A stretch of 64,000 nucleotides of DNA from Gigaspora rosea (GCA_003550325.1 QKWP01000216.1:164746-228745); one strand, 5' to 3'. Shown: positions 37,130 to 48,562, counted from the stretch's first letter. Translations and numbers: made by a program. The notes: generated from the letters alone by a model not told the origin.

Positions 37130-38960
37130 AATGAGTAAGTCTGCAACAAACTTTTTTACAGTAATTCATAATACTGTAATTCTAGTGCAAACTAACATCT
37201 GTGATTACCAAAATAGTGAATAAGTTCTGCAACTGAATCTCTTAGAAATCACAATAATTCTGGTATAAAGTAACTTATCTTTAAATACTTTGGCTACTGG
37301 GATAAAGAGTAAGTTCTGTAACAAAGTTCTTTATAGTTATGATAGAAATCGTGATGATTCCAGTGCTAAGTTGCCGNATACTTTGGCTACTGGGATAAAG
37401 AGTAAGTTCTGTAACAAAGTTCTTTATAGTTATGATAGAAATCGTGATGATTCCAGTGCTAAGTTGCCGAAATGGTAAATAAGTTCTGTAACAAAATTTT
37501 GTATGATAGAAATTAATAATTCTAAGGTCACCAGAATAGTAAGTTTTGTAAAAAAATTTTTAGTAATTCATAATAAAAGTCATATAATTCCAATAACAAA
37601 CTAACTCAATATTAACTGCACAGAAATTATAATAATTCCAAATTGTGGTTATTGAATAGTAAGTAAGTACTGTAAGTAAGTACTGTAAGTAAGTACTGTA
37701 ACAGATTTTTTACAGTAAAATTACAATTTCAATGCAAAACTCAACCTTAATCGTATATTGTACATTGTGATCACCTGAATAGCAAGTATAGCAAGTAAGT
37801 CCTGTGTTAGAATTTTTTGTAATAGAAATCACAATAATTTTAATACAAACTAACTCAACATTAATTGTATAGAAATCACTCAATCTTAACTATATAGTGG
37901 CAAGTACTATATTAGTAGGAATTTTTTATAGTAGAAATCATGAAAATTCTAATTTAAACAACTTGACATTAACCATATAATGTTGTTAATAGAATTGTAG
38001 ATTCTTTCAAGTTCTGCAACAGAATTTTTTTATAGTAAACCTCACAATAATTTAAAAACAACTAACTTAACCTTAATTACATAGAAACAATAATAATTCT
38101 TATGTAAACTATTTTATACATAGCAGCCACCAGAATAGTAAGTTTTGTAACAAGATTTTTATGCAATAAGAATTATTATAATTCTAATATAAATTAATTC
38201 AATCTTAACTGTATAAAAATAATAATAATTTGTAATGAATTTTTCAATACAAATAAATCAATCTCAATTACATGAAGATCATAATAACTCTAATGCAAAT
38301 TGACTTATTAAAATAGCAAGTAAGTTCTATATTAGATCTTATGATAATTCTAATTCAACTGACTAAACCTTAGTCATATGCAGTAATATGGTCACTAGAA
38401 TAGCAAGTAACAAAATTTTTTAGTAACTCCAAATAGAAATTTGAGTTTTTATAGTAATTTGTTATAGAAATTATAATTCTAATACAAATTAACTCTATAT
38501 GTATAACTGGGTTAGCAAGTAAGTTCTGTAATGAATATTTTGCAATAATTTAAAATTGAAATTCTAATACAAACTAAACTACAACTATATACTATAGCTA
38601 CTAGAGAGTGAATATTGTAACAGAATTGTTTACAATAACTCATAAGAGAAATCATGATAATTCTAATGCAAACTTAACTACGTCTGTGACCAGAATAGCA
38701 AGTTCAGTAATAGAATTAAGCAACTCTTGATAGAAATCACAATTAAATTACAATGCAAACTTATTTAGCTATATACTTTACAGCAGTCACCGGAATGGTA
38801 AGTTCTGTAACAAATTTTTTAAGTATTTTATGATAGAAATTATGATAATTTCAAATGCAAACTAGTTTGATCTAAACCACTGGAATAGTGAGTAAGTTAA
38901 AAAAGAATTTTGACTGTAATTCATGATAGAAGTTATAATAATTCAAAAGTAAATTGTATT
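37130..38960. repeat. Diverged satellite array, about 100-120-bp unit
   Basis: At least 14 copies of a unit like AATAGTAAGTAAGTTCTGTA followed by AACAAAATTTTT, TAATTCATAATAGAAATCA, TAATTCTAATGCAAACTAAC and TCAACCTTAACTATATA. Copies are heavily diverged. A lone copy lies at 39,640-39,760. Confidence 0.75.
37377..37377. other. Single-N gap with a 92-bp duplication on both sides
   Basis: 37,285-37,376 equals 37,378-37,469 by eye. As at 30,527, this looks like an unmerged overlap. Confidence 0.8.
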
Positions 38961-39805
38961 ATAATATTTTATTAATAATTTGCTTACAAAAATGCTCAAA
39001 ATAAATTTAGCACTATGAGTATGATGTCTAGATGATTACAATATATAATTTAGAAACTATACTTTTGAAACTATAATATTTTTAAAATTTTAAATCATGT
39101 ATAGTAAAGTAATTTAACAGTTAATAAAATAATTCAGAAATTAGACGAAAACATGTTAAAGCATTTTGATTTAACCAAAATAATTTACTATATTAAATTT
39201 AATAATACAATGCTCATTTCAAAAAGATTAAATTTATATTATTTATTCTTCCAAAGACAGTCATGCAATACCAGTAGTTGATTATTGATATAAAATAATG
39301 AAAATGTGAGATTGTGAACTTTGAGAGGTTAAAATAATATTTAATATTAAAGTCTAAGGTTATTAATTTAAAATTACTTATGTCAATTAAAAATTTATTT
39401 ACATAGTCTTTTAAAAAAAATAAATAATTTATCCATTTTTTATTCTTTTTGGGGGTTTTTTTAATTTGTATATTAGTATTTTATTAAGATCATTAATATT
39501 AGAATGATGATTTGATCTTGAGTTTTAGATTTAGAGTAATGTATTCATTAGTACTAATTTGATTTTATGCGGTCTCAATAAATATGTATATTTAATCATT
39601 AATCAATGATATTTTTGTAAATTAAAATAGTTATCATAAATGAAATCATGATAAATCTAATGCAAGTTAATCAACCTTGGACACATATTGTGTGTACAAC
39701 AATAGCTATTAAGTTCTGTAATAGGAGATTTTTACATGTAACTCATTAATATGATCAAAAAAAACTAAATAAGATAGGTGGTGCAAATGCGCCACTCATC
39801 GCACT
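38961..39805. other. Gene-free stretch
   Basis: AT-rich with one stray satellite unit and a GTGGTGCAAATGCGCCAC palindrome at about 39,779-39,796. No gene. Confidence 0.35.
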
Positions 39806-40385
39806 AGTCAATTAGTAAAATTTGGAAAATTATAATATTTAATATAATTTTATTAATAAAAATACCAAAAAATTCTATGATTCTCCAAATTTTACTAATT
39901 GATTCTAACTTTGTGCCCTAAGAAAACTTGTTCAGTACATAAAAATACATTATACTGGCATATTTACTTTTATATTTCTTGAAAATTTAAGAGAAGATGT
40001 TTAATTTTGGATTTTTTAATCAAAAAATCCAAAATTAAGCATCTCTTAAATTTTCAAAAAATATAAAATTAAATATGCTAGAATAATGTATTTTTATGTG
40101 CTAAACAAGTTTTCTTAGAGCACAATGTTAGAATCAATTAGTAAAATTTGGAGAATTATAATATTTTATATAATTTTATTAATAAAAATACTAAAAAATT
40201 CTATGATTCTCCAAATTTTACTAATTGATTCTAACATTGTGCTTTAAAAAAACTTGTTCAGCATAAAAAATATATTATTCCAGCATATTTACTTTTATAT
40301 TTCTTGAAAATTTAAGAGAAAATGCTTAATTTTGGATTTTTTGATCAAAAAAATTCAAAATTAAGCATCTTAAATTTTTAAAAAT
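39806..40385. repeat. Twin-palindrome satellite, array 4
   Basis: Two A units and two B units, closest in sequence to array 3. This is the last array before the gene-dense region. Confidence 0.8.
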
Positions 40386-40920
40386 CATAGCAGTACAAAC
40401 AAATGAAATAGCTTTATTTTTGGGTATGATTCTTACAAAATGCAGGTAATTTGCTAAAAATAAAATATTGCATGCATAAAATTGCTGTAATTTGCCAAAA
40501 TGCTTTATATAACCTTTTTTAAAATTAATCTCAATTTGCTAAAACTTAAATTTGGACCTTAGACCAAATTTTCTGCAATTTGCTAAAAAAAAAATATGAT
40601 ATATATCAGAGATGTCCAGGGTCCTTAAGACACTAATATGCTATTTATATACAGCAAACCAGCTTTTTTTGATTTTCTCTATTACTTTAATAATGCACCA
40701 GCCTTTTAAAAATGCATTTTGCCAAAAGCTCTTATTCTGATGTATCTATTGAATTACTTTTAGTTGCAAATGTAACATTATTTGATCACTACATTACCCT
40801 ACTAAGGATTTAATTACTATAAGTAAAAAAAGAATGTAACAACTTTAGAGTATGGCGCAGTAAATTAAAGTATATGTATATAAATATAAGTATTAAATAT
40901 CAATTTTTTATTATTATAAA
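40386..40920. other. Transition stretch with AATTTGCTAAAA repeats
   Basis: Five or more copies of AATTTGCTAAAA or AATTTGCCAAAA lie at 40,445-40,600, as also near 29,880-29,950. No gene. Gene-dense sequence begins immediately after. Confidence 0.45.
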
Positions 40921-40923
40921 AAA

Positions 40924-41576
40924 ATGATTCAACAAGAAATTATTAAAATTTTTAAAGATTATAAAAATGAAATTACATGTAAAATTAATTTTAATATTAT
41001 AAACAGAGATTATTTTGGTGGAAAAAATAAAAAAATAAAATTTATAATAAAAAAACCAAACTTTATAATCAAATTTGTCTTATTAAAATTCAAGAATCCC
41101 TTTTTTTACAAGTTAAAACAAACAATAAACAAACTTTTCTCTGTGATATTAAATACTTAAAATATATTCGTAAATATATTTGGTCAACTTCAAAATTTGG
41201 AAACAACAATTATGTTTATACAACTATTGATAACAAACATGTCTTTTTTCATAGATTGATTCATTCTGAATGGCAAATTGTTGACCATATTAATCAAGAT
41301 GGATCGGATAATAGAGAATGTAATTTAAGAAAAAGTAATAAAAGTAAAAATGCAAAAAATAGAAAATTACATAAAGGAAATAATACTAGAATTAAAAAAT
41401 ATTCATTTTATTGGTGGAAAAATAGCAAAAGTTGTATTAAATATTTTAATACAAAAGATGAACAACTTAAAGTATTCATTAAAGTGATAAAATTCAAAAT
41501 TAAACTAGATAAAAAATTAAATAATACTAGTGGAACAATACAAATTCAACCCCATGTTTATTTAAAATATATTTAA
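40924..41576 (+). pseudogene. HNH endonuclease, frameshifted
   Basis: The long frame ending at 41,576 has the HNH core typical of phage, organelle and large-virus endonucleases: HRLIHSEWQIVDHINQDGSD followed by RECNLRKSNKSKNAKNR (His, Asp-His-Ile, Asn residues in place). A C-terminal DNA-binding-like part follows (YSFYWWKNSK...YFNTKDE). That frame opens only after a stop at 41,030 and has no ATG. The ATG at 40,924 begins another frame that fits as the N-terminal part, so a frameshift near 41,030-41,090 is likely. It would cut DNA and could home. A second, diverged copy lies at 44,294. Confidence 0.65.
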
Positions 41577-41629
41577 TATTTTTATGAATTAAAACACTTT
41601 CTGATTCATTTTTATTAGAATCTGTTTCG

Positions 41630-42515
41630 CTATCGTTTCAAGATTACCAAATTACCTAACTCTGCTAAATGGTGTGCTCTTGCACTAGTATGTTCCAATT
41701 CAGTATATGGGTTTTTCTCTTCTTTTTTATTATAACTGAAATCACGATTATATAATAAATTTTTTGGAAAATCCTAATTTTTAACAACTCCACCATATTT
41801 TTTTATATAAAGATCTTTTTTATCTAAAATATTATATAAATTATGAAGAACTATTCTGATAACATCATTATAAAAAATTCAGTATATTTAAATTCTTTTC
41901 TTTTCCTATAAATTGAATCTTTTAATTTATTAATTGAATCAAATAAAAATTCTATGGTACAATTTGAACATAATTTGAAGTTGACATCTTCACTTATCCA
42001 AGAATCAATTGTATCGGTTAGATATTTGCAGAATTAATAATTTGCTCTTGTTTTGAATATTGGTATTGGCTTATTAAAATTTATAGGATCGATACAATAA
42101 TCATTAAAAACATCTAATTTAAAATTAATTTTTTTGATTGATGTTTGTCTTTCGCCAAAATCTTTTCTACAAGAAGTGCATAAGCTATTAAGATTTTTCA
42201 AGTAAATAGAATGATGGATTTTGTATTTGCATGCGCAAGGATTTGGACCATCAATTCCAAGTTGGTTACAAAAAGATTCCCAAAATTCATGGGTTTCAAC
42301 TATTCGTTTCCAAAGTTTACAAACCAAAGAAATGAAAAGAAAAGTAAAAGGATCATCAAAGCAATTTAAAACAAAGTTAAAAAATGGATATTTTTAACTT
42401 CATTTGCTCTTTTGATCATTTTAGATACAATAGATATTTTTGGTTTTTTCTTTGAAAGAACTTGTTCAATAAGTTTTCGCTTTTGAATTTTGAGAATTTC
42501 AATTTGTGTATTCAT
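41630..42515 (-). pseudogene. F-box protein with cysteine-pair module
   Basis: Starts at the ATG at 42,515. The N-terminal 50 residues are basic and helical. After a frameshift near 42,375 an F-box-like segment reads NCFDDPFTFLFISLVCKLWK, followed by CACKYKIHH...LCTSCRKDF and later KLCSNCTIEFLF, suggesting zinc binding. Another frameshift near 41,850 is followed by a C-terminal part ending near 41,630. An in-frame TAG at 41,774 sits where Trp fits (VKN*DFP). F-box proteins link targets to SCF ubiquitin ligases, and large DNA viruses often carry them. The F-box call rests on the LxxL...VCKxW pattern. Confidence 0.5.
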
Positions 42516-42635
42516 TTTTTTAAAAAAAGAAATAAAAGCTTAAAATATTTTCATTAACAAAAAATAAAGATATATTTATATAAATATCAATGATTAACAT
42601 AATCGCCTTAATTTTTTGAAACAAACAAAAAACCT

Positions 42636-44242
42636 ATGATTACCCTCTTTGAATTGAATTCTATTTTGTTAAACGAAAAAAATTGTATCAATTATTTAAT
42701 TAATAAAGAAGTAATTACAAAATCTAATTGTATACATTGTTCTTCAGAAACTCGATACTATCGAAAACTTTAGATTTGTAAAAACACAAATTGTCATAAA
42801 ACTTTTTCTATATTTAAAAATACATTTTTTTCAAAATTAAATTTAAAGTGTTCAACTATTTTATTAATTGGCTATTTTTTGTTGAACAAATTTAAACTAA
42901 TTCAAATTACAGAAATCACTGGATTTGCACTATCAACTCTAATTAGATTTATATCTAAATTTAGAAAAAAGTTTAATAATAGTTTAACTTCTGATGATGA
43001 AATCATTGGTGGTAAAAAAATTATTGCTAAAATAGATGAATCATGGTTCGACCATTTCTGGGTTGTAGGCGGTATTGAAAGAACTAAAAAAAAGAAATGC
43101 TTTTTTGTTGTTGATAATAGAGATACAGAAACATTAACCAGAATTATCAAACAACATGTAAAAATTAATTCTACAATTTATACAGATTCATAGAAATCTT
43201 ATCAAAATCTTGAACAATAAGGTAGCCTGCCCTATTTCCACAAACTACCCTATTTCCACAAACAGTAAAGAACAGTAAATATCTTTTAATTTACTAGCTT
43301 TATTTGGGGTAATTTTACTATTTTAATAATTACCTTAGTTAAACATTTTAAACAAGCCCATAACTGCTAAAATTTGATTACAGAATCTTAAGATTATTTA
43401 AAGGCTTGTTCCCAATTTGGTTATTTTAGCACATAAACTAATTTATAGAATTGCTAATAACTTTTGATCTACTTATCTGTTTTGAGTAATTTAATTGCCA
43501 AAAATGTTTGTCTCAATAAGACGATTCTGACAACCTCAAAATTATCAAAATCCAATCACAGAATCCTGAGATCGTTCAACTTATGTGTGATTTTAATAGT
43601 GATTTTAACGTTTTAAAATAATAATATTATTATTATAAAAAATTTGAACTATCTTGGGATCCTGTGATTAGATTTTGATAATTTTAGGCTCATTGGAATC
43701 ATCTTATTGAGATGAATATTTTGGTAGTTAAATCATTCAAAATGGGCCAATAAATCAAAATCTGTTTTATATTTGTAGAATTAGGTCACACCTTTAAATT
43801 TTTACAAAATTTATAGAATATTTTTTTTATTAACTAAAAAAAATTATACATATATAGTTGGTTTAATTTTTATATATTTAAATAATAAATTAGTTATAGA
43901 TTATATATACATAATTTTATAAAAAGATATTATTTTTTAAAAAGTTTTGTATATAGCAAAAAAAAATTGTGGAAATAGGGCAGGCTACCTTATGGATACA
44001 AGCATAAACGTGTAGTTCATGCAAAAGAAAATCAAAGATTAAGATTAATGAAAATTCATACAAATTATGTGAAAAGACTCTAGAGAACATTAAAAGCTTT
44101 TATTCCAAAAGATAAAAGAAGAAAACATCTGATTGGACCATATTTGAAAGAATTTATCACAAGAAAATTATACAAAGAAAAAGAATGGTCAAAATTTATT
44201 GAGCTTTTAAAAATAATTAATTATTTGTATAAATTTTTTTAA
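42636..44242 (+). pseudogene. IS1595/Merlin-type transposase, interrupted by a MITE
   Basis: The ATG is at 42,636. The order matches ISXO2-like (IS1595) and eukaryotic Merlin transposases: a zinc ribbon (CIHC...CKNTNC), a helix-turn-helix zone (LNKFKLIQITEITG), then the catalytic core with AKIDESWF (first Asp), YTDS (second Asp) and HTNYVKRL at the third position, where the family has Asn or Glu. The C-terminal part has LIGPYLKEFITR. In-frame TAG codons at 42,771, 43,191 and 44,081 each sit where Trp fits. A 771-bp MITE lies at 43,220-43,990. Without the MITE and one TA, the frame runs on from GAA CAA into TAT GGA TAC. Dead as it stands. Confidence 0.75.
43220..43990. mobile_element. 771-bp MITE with TA target, inside the IS1595-type transposase
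   Basis: TA lies on both sides. The 24-bp ends begin AGGTAGCCTGCCCTATTTCC and are perfect inverted copies. The interior has inverted copies of the TCTCA.TGAGACGA / TTAAATCAT.CAAAATG module also seen at 24.5 and 36.2 kb. No coding capacity. Confidence 0.88.
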
Positions 44243-44293
44243 AAATTTGAATATAAAAACAAATTGTATTCGAAAAATATTTTTAAATTAAAA

Positions 44294-44923
44294 ATGGTTC
44301 AAGAATCAAATTGGCAAGATAAATTTGAAAATTTTGAAATTATTACTTCTTGGAAAAAATACAAAAATTCAAATAAACCAAAGATTTAAATTAAACAAAT
44401 TTCGAGTTGTCAAAATTAATTTTAAATTGTGTTTTGAAATCAAAATACAAAAACCTGAAATCACATTTTTAACAGATTTAAAACATTATAATTTGGTTCA
44501 GAATTATACTTGGTCTTATTATAAAAATAGTAGATATATTCAAATTACAATTAAAAAAAAATAAATGGTAAAATATTAAAGTTCATAAATTAATTAAACC
44601 TGAATTCCTGATGATAAACCATATTAATCGTAACAGTTTAGAAAATTGTGAATGTAATTTAAAAAAGATATCACCAAGAGAAAATGCATTAAATTGTAAA
44701 TTATTTAAACAAATACTTCAGGATACAATAGAATTTCTTTAGATAAATTTAATAATATATATAGATAGAGGTTTCAATGGAATAAAATAACAAACGTAAA
44801 TTCAAATCATTTTATATTACAAAAAAAACATTAAAACAAGCAAAACAACAATGTATAGAATTTAAATTAAAACATGATAAAATTACAAGAAATTTAAATG
44901 GATACAAAATAAAATATATTTAA
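44294..44923 (+). pseudogene. Second HNH endonuclease, decayed
   Basis: Begins at the ATG at 44,294 and runs through at least three frameshifts to a stop at 44,921. The HNH part reads HKLIKPEFLMINHINRNSLE followed by NCECNLKKISPREN; compared with the first copy, Asn replaces Asp before His-Ile. A C-terminal segment reads GYNRISLDKFNNIYR, an in-frame TAG (44,766) where Trp is expected, then RFQWNK, then FYITKKTLKQAKQQ. This matches the AP2-like DNA-binding tail of such proteins. It follows the transposase by 50 bp on the same strand. Confidence 0.6.
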
Positions 44924-45713
44924 TAAAAATCAATATGAATTAGCCAAATAAAATTTATAAAAAAATTTATCTGTTGCCCAAATCTCACTATGTGGAAGTT
45001 TCATATCATGAAATTTTGAACTATTCGTCACTCATAAAGAGATTCACAAATAATCCTTGCAACCTTTCAAAGGGAGGTAATAACTATAAACCCTAAGCCA
45101 TAAAAAAAGTTATTCCTTATTGTCACTTTAAAAATTGCTCTCATTTATTTAGACTTGCACGAGAGCTATGCAAGATGACTAGTTGCTCTGAAATTGGGTG
45201 CATTGTGCATGTCGCCCCTAGTATCTCAAGACTTGAAACTCTGTTTTTACTCTCTATAGTAGAAAAAAATAAACAAAAAAACAAGAAGCCTATATAATTC
45301 TTCAGCCTCTATAGCATTTTAATTGCTATGACACTAAATTTTTCACCAGAGAGATATCTAACAAGGTCAAAATTTATTAAAAGCCTTCTGAAGCATTTGA
45401 CCCTTTCAAATGAACTTAAAAATTTTTGGTTTATTATGTACATCATTAAATTTCTCTGCTGAAGGCTTATTATATACATCATCCAACTTCTCTGCCAAAG
45501 AATTTTAAAGTTAGAAAGAGTAAAAAATTAGGAAATTTATGAAGATCACAGATTTATAAAAAACTGTTGATTATGACTATTCTATTTTAAATTCTGTATA
45601 AAATAAAAATTAAACTGTATTTTTTTTTCAATTTTTATTTTCAATAGCAAGGTATATATTAAAATTTTATATTATAAATTTATTTAAATTTATTAAATAA
45701 TTTTTATTATTAG
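44924..45713. other. Gene-free stretch, possibly containing a tRNA-derived SINE relic
   Basis: About 45,155-45,300 is less AT-rich and has GAGAGCTATGCAAGATGACT and GACTTGAAACTC, weakly like A and B boxes, followed by A-rich sequence. Two CTTCTCTGCC-type repeats follow near 45,450 and 45,490. TATATATT at 45,653-45,660 could serve the next gene. Confidence 0.3.
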
Positions 45714-45900
45714 ATGAATTACAAACAAATTATTATTATTTTTGTTTTTATACTTTTAACTACTACTACTATTATAACTGAAGCAAAAAAAAAAACCAAG
45801 ATGTTCAATTTGCAAAAAGAAAGGAGTAAATAAAATTGGGTTCAACAAATGAACACATGTTAGTCAAGGAAAACATAGAAGAAAAAATAAAATATTTTAA
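45714..45900 (+). pseudogene. Small secreted cysteine-containing peptide gene
   Basis: The ATG at 45,714 starts a strong signal peptide (MNYKQIIIIFVFILLTTTT, then a cleavage-like ITEA). A run of 11 A residues follows. In the frame one base shorter, the rest reads KKKPRCSICKKKGVNKIGF, then a TGA at 45,850 where Trp fits, then THVSQGKHRRKNK to a stop at 45,898. The mature peptide would be about 40 residues, very basic, with one CxxC. The frameshift in the homopolymer could be a sequencing error. Role unknown. Confidence 0.45.
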
Positions 45901-46224
45901 TTTTATTTGTATTTATTTTATTTACCAAATAAATAAAATTTAAAAAAAGAATTTTTCGATATTTTCATTAATCTTTTCTAAGCATTTATATTATAAAATA
46001 ATTAGTTCATACTAATTAATTTTTGGATTTATTAAATGACATCTAAATTCGGAGATTCTAAATTTCTTTGTTTAAAATGTGGCTAAATTTAATTTTCAGA
46101 ATTACCAAAAATTTTATTAATTTTACCAAACAATATAAAAAAAATGCTTTCTTTAATTAAAATTATTAAAAAACTTTACTTCAAATTACTTAAAAATAAC
46201 AAATTTGATAAAATCGTTTTTAAA

Positions 46225-46549
46225 ATGGCTTCATCTAATACTCCTGGATTCAAATATCTTAAATTTTTCAAACCTAATTTCATACAGAAATTGCTGGTCT
46301 TATGAAAATTGGTCCAACATTAAAAGATGTTATAACTCTGGTTCTTCAAAATCCAGATTGAGAAACAGAAATTTTAACTATACATAAAGTTAAAGCTATA
46401 AGAAATGATACCCTTCAAGTATTTGATTTCGAAAATGAAGGTGATATTAATAAAGGTTGGATAGTTACAGATAAAGGATCTGAATGGTTTAATGTCAAAG
46501 AGTTAATGTTTTTTATAGGTAGAAATTTCAAACATTATTGTTCAATATA
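46225..46549 (+). pseudogene. Unknown small protein, one frameshift and one stop
   Basis: The ATG at 46,225 opens MASSNTPGFKYLKFFKPNF, then a frameshift near 46,280. The next frame reads TEIAGLMKIGPTLKDVITLV and on past TGA at 46,359 (NPD*ETE, Trp fits) to a well-formed C-terminal half with FDFENEGDINKGWIVTDKGS and KELMFFIGRN. It ends at 46,547. Just upstream (46,036-46,200) is a more decayed reading frame with CLKCG. I do not recognise the family. Confidence 0.45.
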
Positions 46550-47083
46550 ATTTAATAAATGTTTGTAATTAAAATTATTCAGATAAAAAATTGTAAATAT
46601 TTTTAATCAAATAAAACTTTATTTAATTCATTTTCCTTTATTCAATTAATTACAATTTCAATTGATCGATTTGATACTAATTCAATATAAATTTAAACAA
46701 ATACCAAATAAAACAATTTAACAAATACAATATAACTGAAGTTATTTTCTTGAAATTATCTTGAAAGAAAGGTAAAGTTAATGTTGTCAATAACAAGCCT
46801 ATTAATATTAGCTAAAATTAAAAAAATAAAAAAATGAATAGAAGTAAATTCAAGCACTCTCGCTTAAATAACCAAAAGAAATTTTCAAAATAAAGCTGAT
46901 AATTTTCTTGATAAATTGAATAAGTTCACCAAATATAAACTCCAAATAAAATAAAAATAATAAAAATAAAACAAAATGAAAAAATAAAATATATTTATAA
47001 AAATTATTGTCATTTCGTAAAGAAACTATAATAATTAAAAATATTAATACATTATCAAAAAAAAAAATTATATAATAAAATAT
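46550..47083. other. Gene-free AT-rich stretch
   Basis: Very AT-rich, short imperfect ATAAAATAAAA runs; no gene or element seen. Confidence 0.4.
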
Positions 47084-47599
47084 TTAACTTACTAACAATT
47101 TCTTTAAATTTTTATTTTTATTGTTTGAAGTTTGAACAAATGTTTCCAAACAATTAATTTGATTATTTGAAGTTTGAATTGAACTTTCCAAACTTCTAAT
47201 TCTTTCTTCATAATTAATAAAGGTTTGATGAGCAAATTCTAATCCATCTTCTTGTTGAACTTCTTGTTGAACTTCTTCACAGACAATTTGTTCAGTAGCA
47301 AAAGTTGAGTATTTTAAGCAGACATTTTATTAATTGAATAATAAATTTGTTTGATATTTGTAAAACCAAATTTTGATTAAAAAATTAAAAAAATTTGATG
47401 CTAAATAAATACCTGTTTGAAAAATAGCCTCTTGATATATAGGAGGATTATCAAATGGAATATCACTACTTCTCGTAGTAACAAAAGAAACACTTTCTGA
47501 TTGTTGAGAATTAGAGAGATACTCAAACTCTTCCTGCTGATTGGCTGGAATTCTACCAGATAATGTTCTAAATAATGTACCTAAACGAGTATAAGACAT
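47084..47599 (-). CDS. Two-exon coiled-coil protein, intact
   Basis: Exon 1 is 47,599-47,413 and exon 2 is 47,274-47,084, with a 138-nt intron (donor GTATTT, acceptor GTGAAG, possible branch site ACTCAAC). The phase matches at the junction and the stop is TAA, giving about 125 residues. The N-terminal half (MSYTRLGTLFRTLSGRI) is basic, then Ser/Gln-rich. Exon 2 begins with a short repeat EVQQEVQQE, then a heptad-like coiled coil with a duplicated block (SLESSIQTSNN / CLETFVQTSNN). It is the only clearly spliced and unbroken gene in the viral-like region. It may be a host gene, or a viral gene that gained an intron. Function unknown. Confidence 0.5.
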
Positions 47600-47779
47600 G
47601 GTTAATTCAATAAGAAGAATTATATAGATCAATGTGAAAAACATGTATTAAGAATGAAAATTTATGAGGTTAGCAGAATTTTTTCTGAGGATCTTATACC
47701 AAGAAAATTTGTTATCAGTATAATCAATAATTAAGCCACATATAGTATTGTTTTGTCAATATTTATTTGGAATTACTGA

Positions 47780-48100
47780 TTGTACATTATAAGGTTTTTC
47801 CGTTTATGGTTTATCCGGAACATCTATTTAAATACTTGGAATTTTATTGGTTTCAAAAAATCATATCATAATGAAAAAATTACAACTGCTTGTGAATACT
47901 GCAGGTTTAAAAAACTTAAATATGATAATGGTGATCCATGTATACAATGCATAAAAAAAAACAAAGAATGTAAAAGAACTAAGCCATCAAAAAAACATGG
48001 ACCAAAACCAAACTCAAAATCAAAAAAAAATATCTATCTATTACTTTTATTTAAACTAGTTTCCATAGCATATGTGAACATTGATTTTAATCGTTCATAA
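47780..48100 (+). pseudogene. Zn(II)2Cys6 DNA-binding domain fragment with a lost cysteine
   Basis: Reads ACEYCRFKKLKYDNGDPCIQ and CIKKNKEC, followed by a basic linker with KKHGPKP. Fungal Zn2Cys6 domains have six cysteines in the order CxxCx6Cx(5-9)CxxCx(6-8)C. Here the third is Tyr (KYD for KCD), a single TGT-to-TAT change. The upstream residues do not look like a normal start, and no activation domain follows before the stop at 48,100. Basic HGPKP-type linkers are, as I recall, common in Rhizophagus Zn2Cys6 proteins. Probably a dead host-type or captured gene. Confidence 0.6.
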
Positions 48101-48562
48101 ATAAATATTTAAATATTTTTATATTATTTGATTAATAGTAGGTAGAAGAAACTATCATGTAATAATAAAAACAAATTTCCTACTATCAATTCGTTTTAAT
48201 GTTCAATTTGTATTAAAAGAAATGTACCATAGTTCAAAGATATCTATCAAAGATATGTATTATACAATGATTTTTTTGTTTAAAAATATTTTTCAAAGAT
48301 ATGTATTATGCATTGAATTGATTTTGTTTAATTAAAATTGTAAGGAAGGAACTATGAACATTATACCAATCAAGTAGTTCTCAATTATTTAATAGTTGAT
48401 TTGTGTGAATAAAGTCTGATTTATCTCTTATTTATATAATATTTCTAAATCAAAATAATTAATTTTGATTAGTGTTCAAAGATCTACAAGTTTTGCAAAT
48501 CATCAAGAACCAATTGTTTTTCTATAAATAAAGATTAAGTTTTGATAATCAATGACAAAAAA
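48101..48562. other. Gene-free stretch
   Basis: Only a short direct repeat (CAAAGATATGTATTAT near 48,247 and 48,294). No gene. Confidence 0.35.

Noticed and set aside
37290-37478. 62-codon frame with an internal repeat.
   Set aside because: It spans the single-N gap and its duplicated flanks; an assembly by-product.
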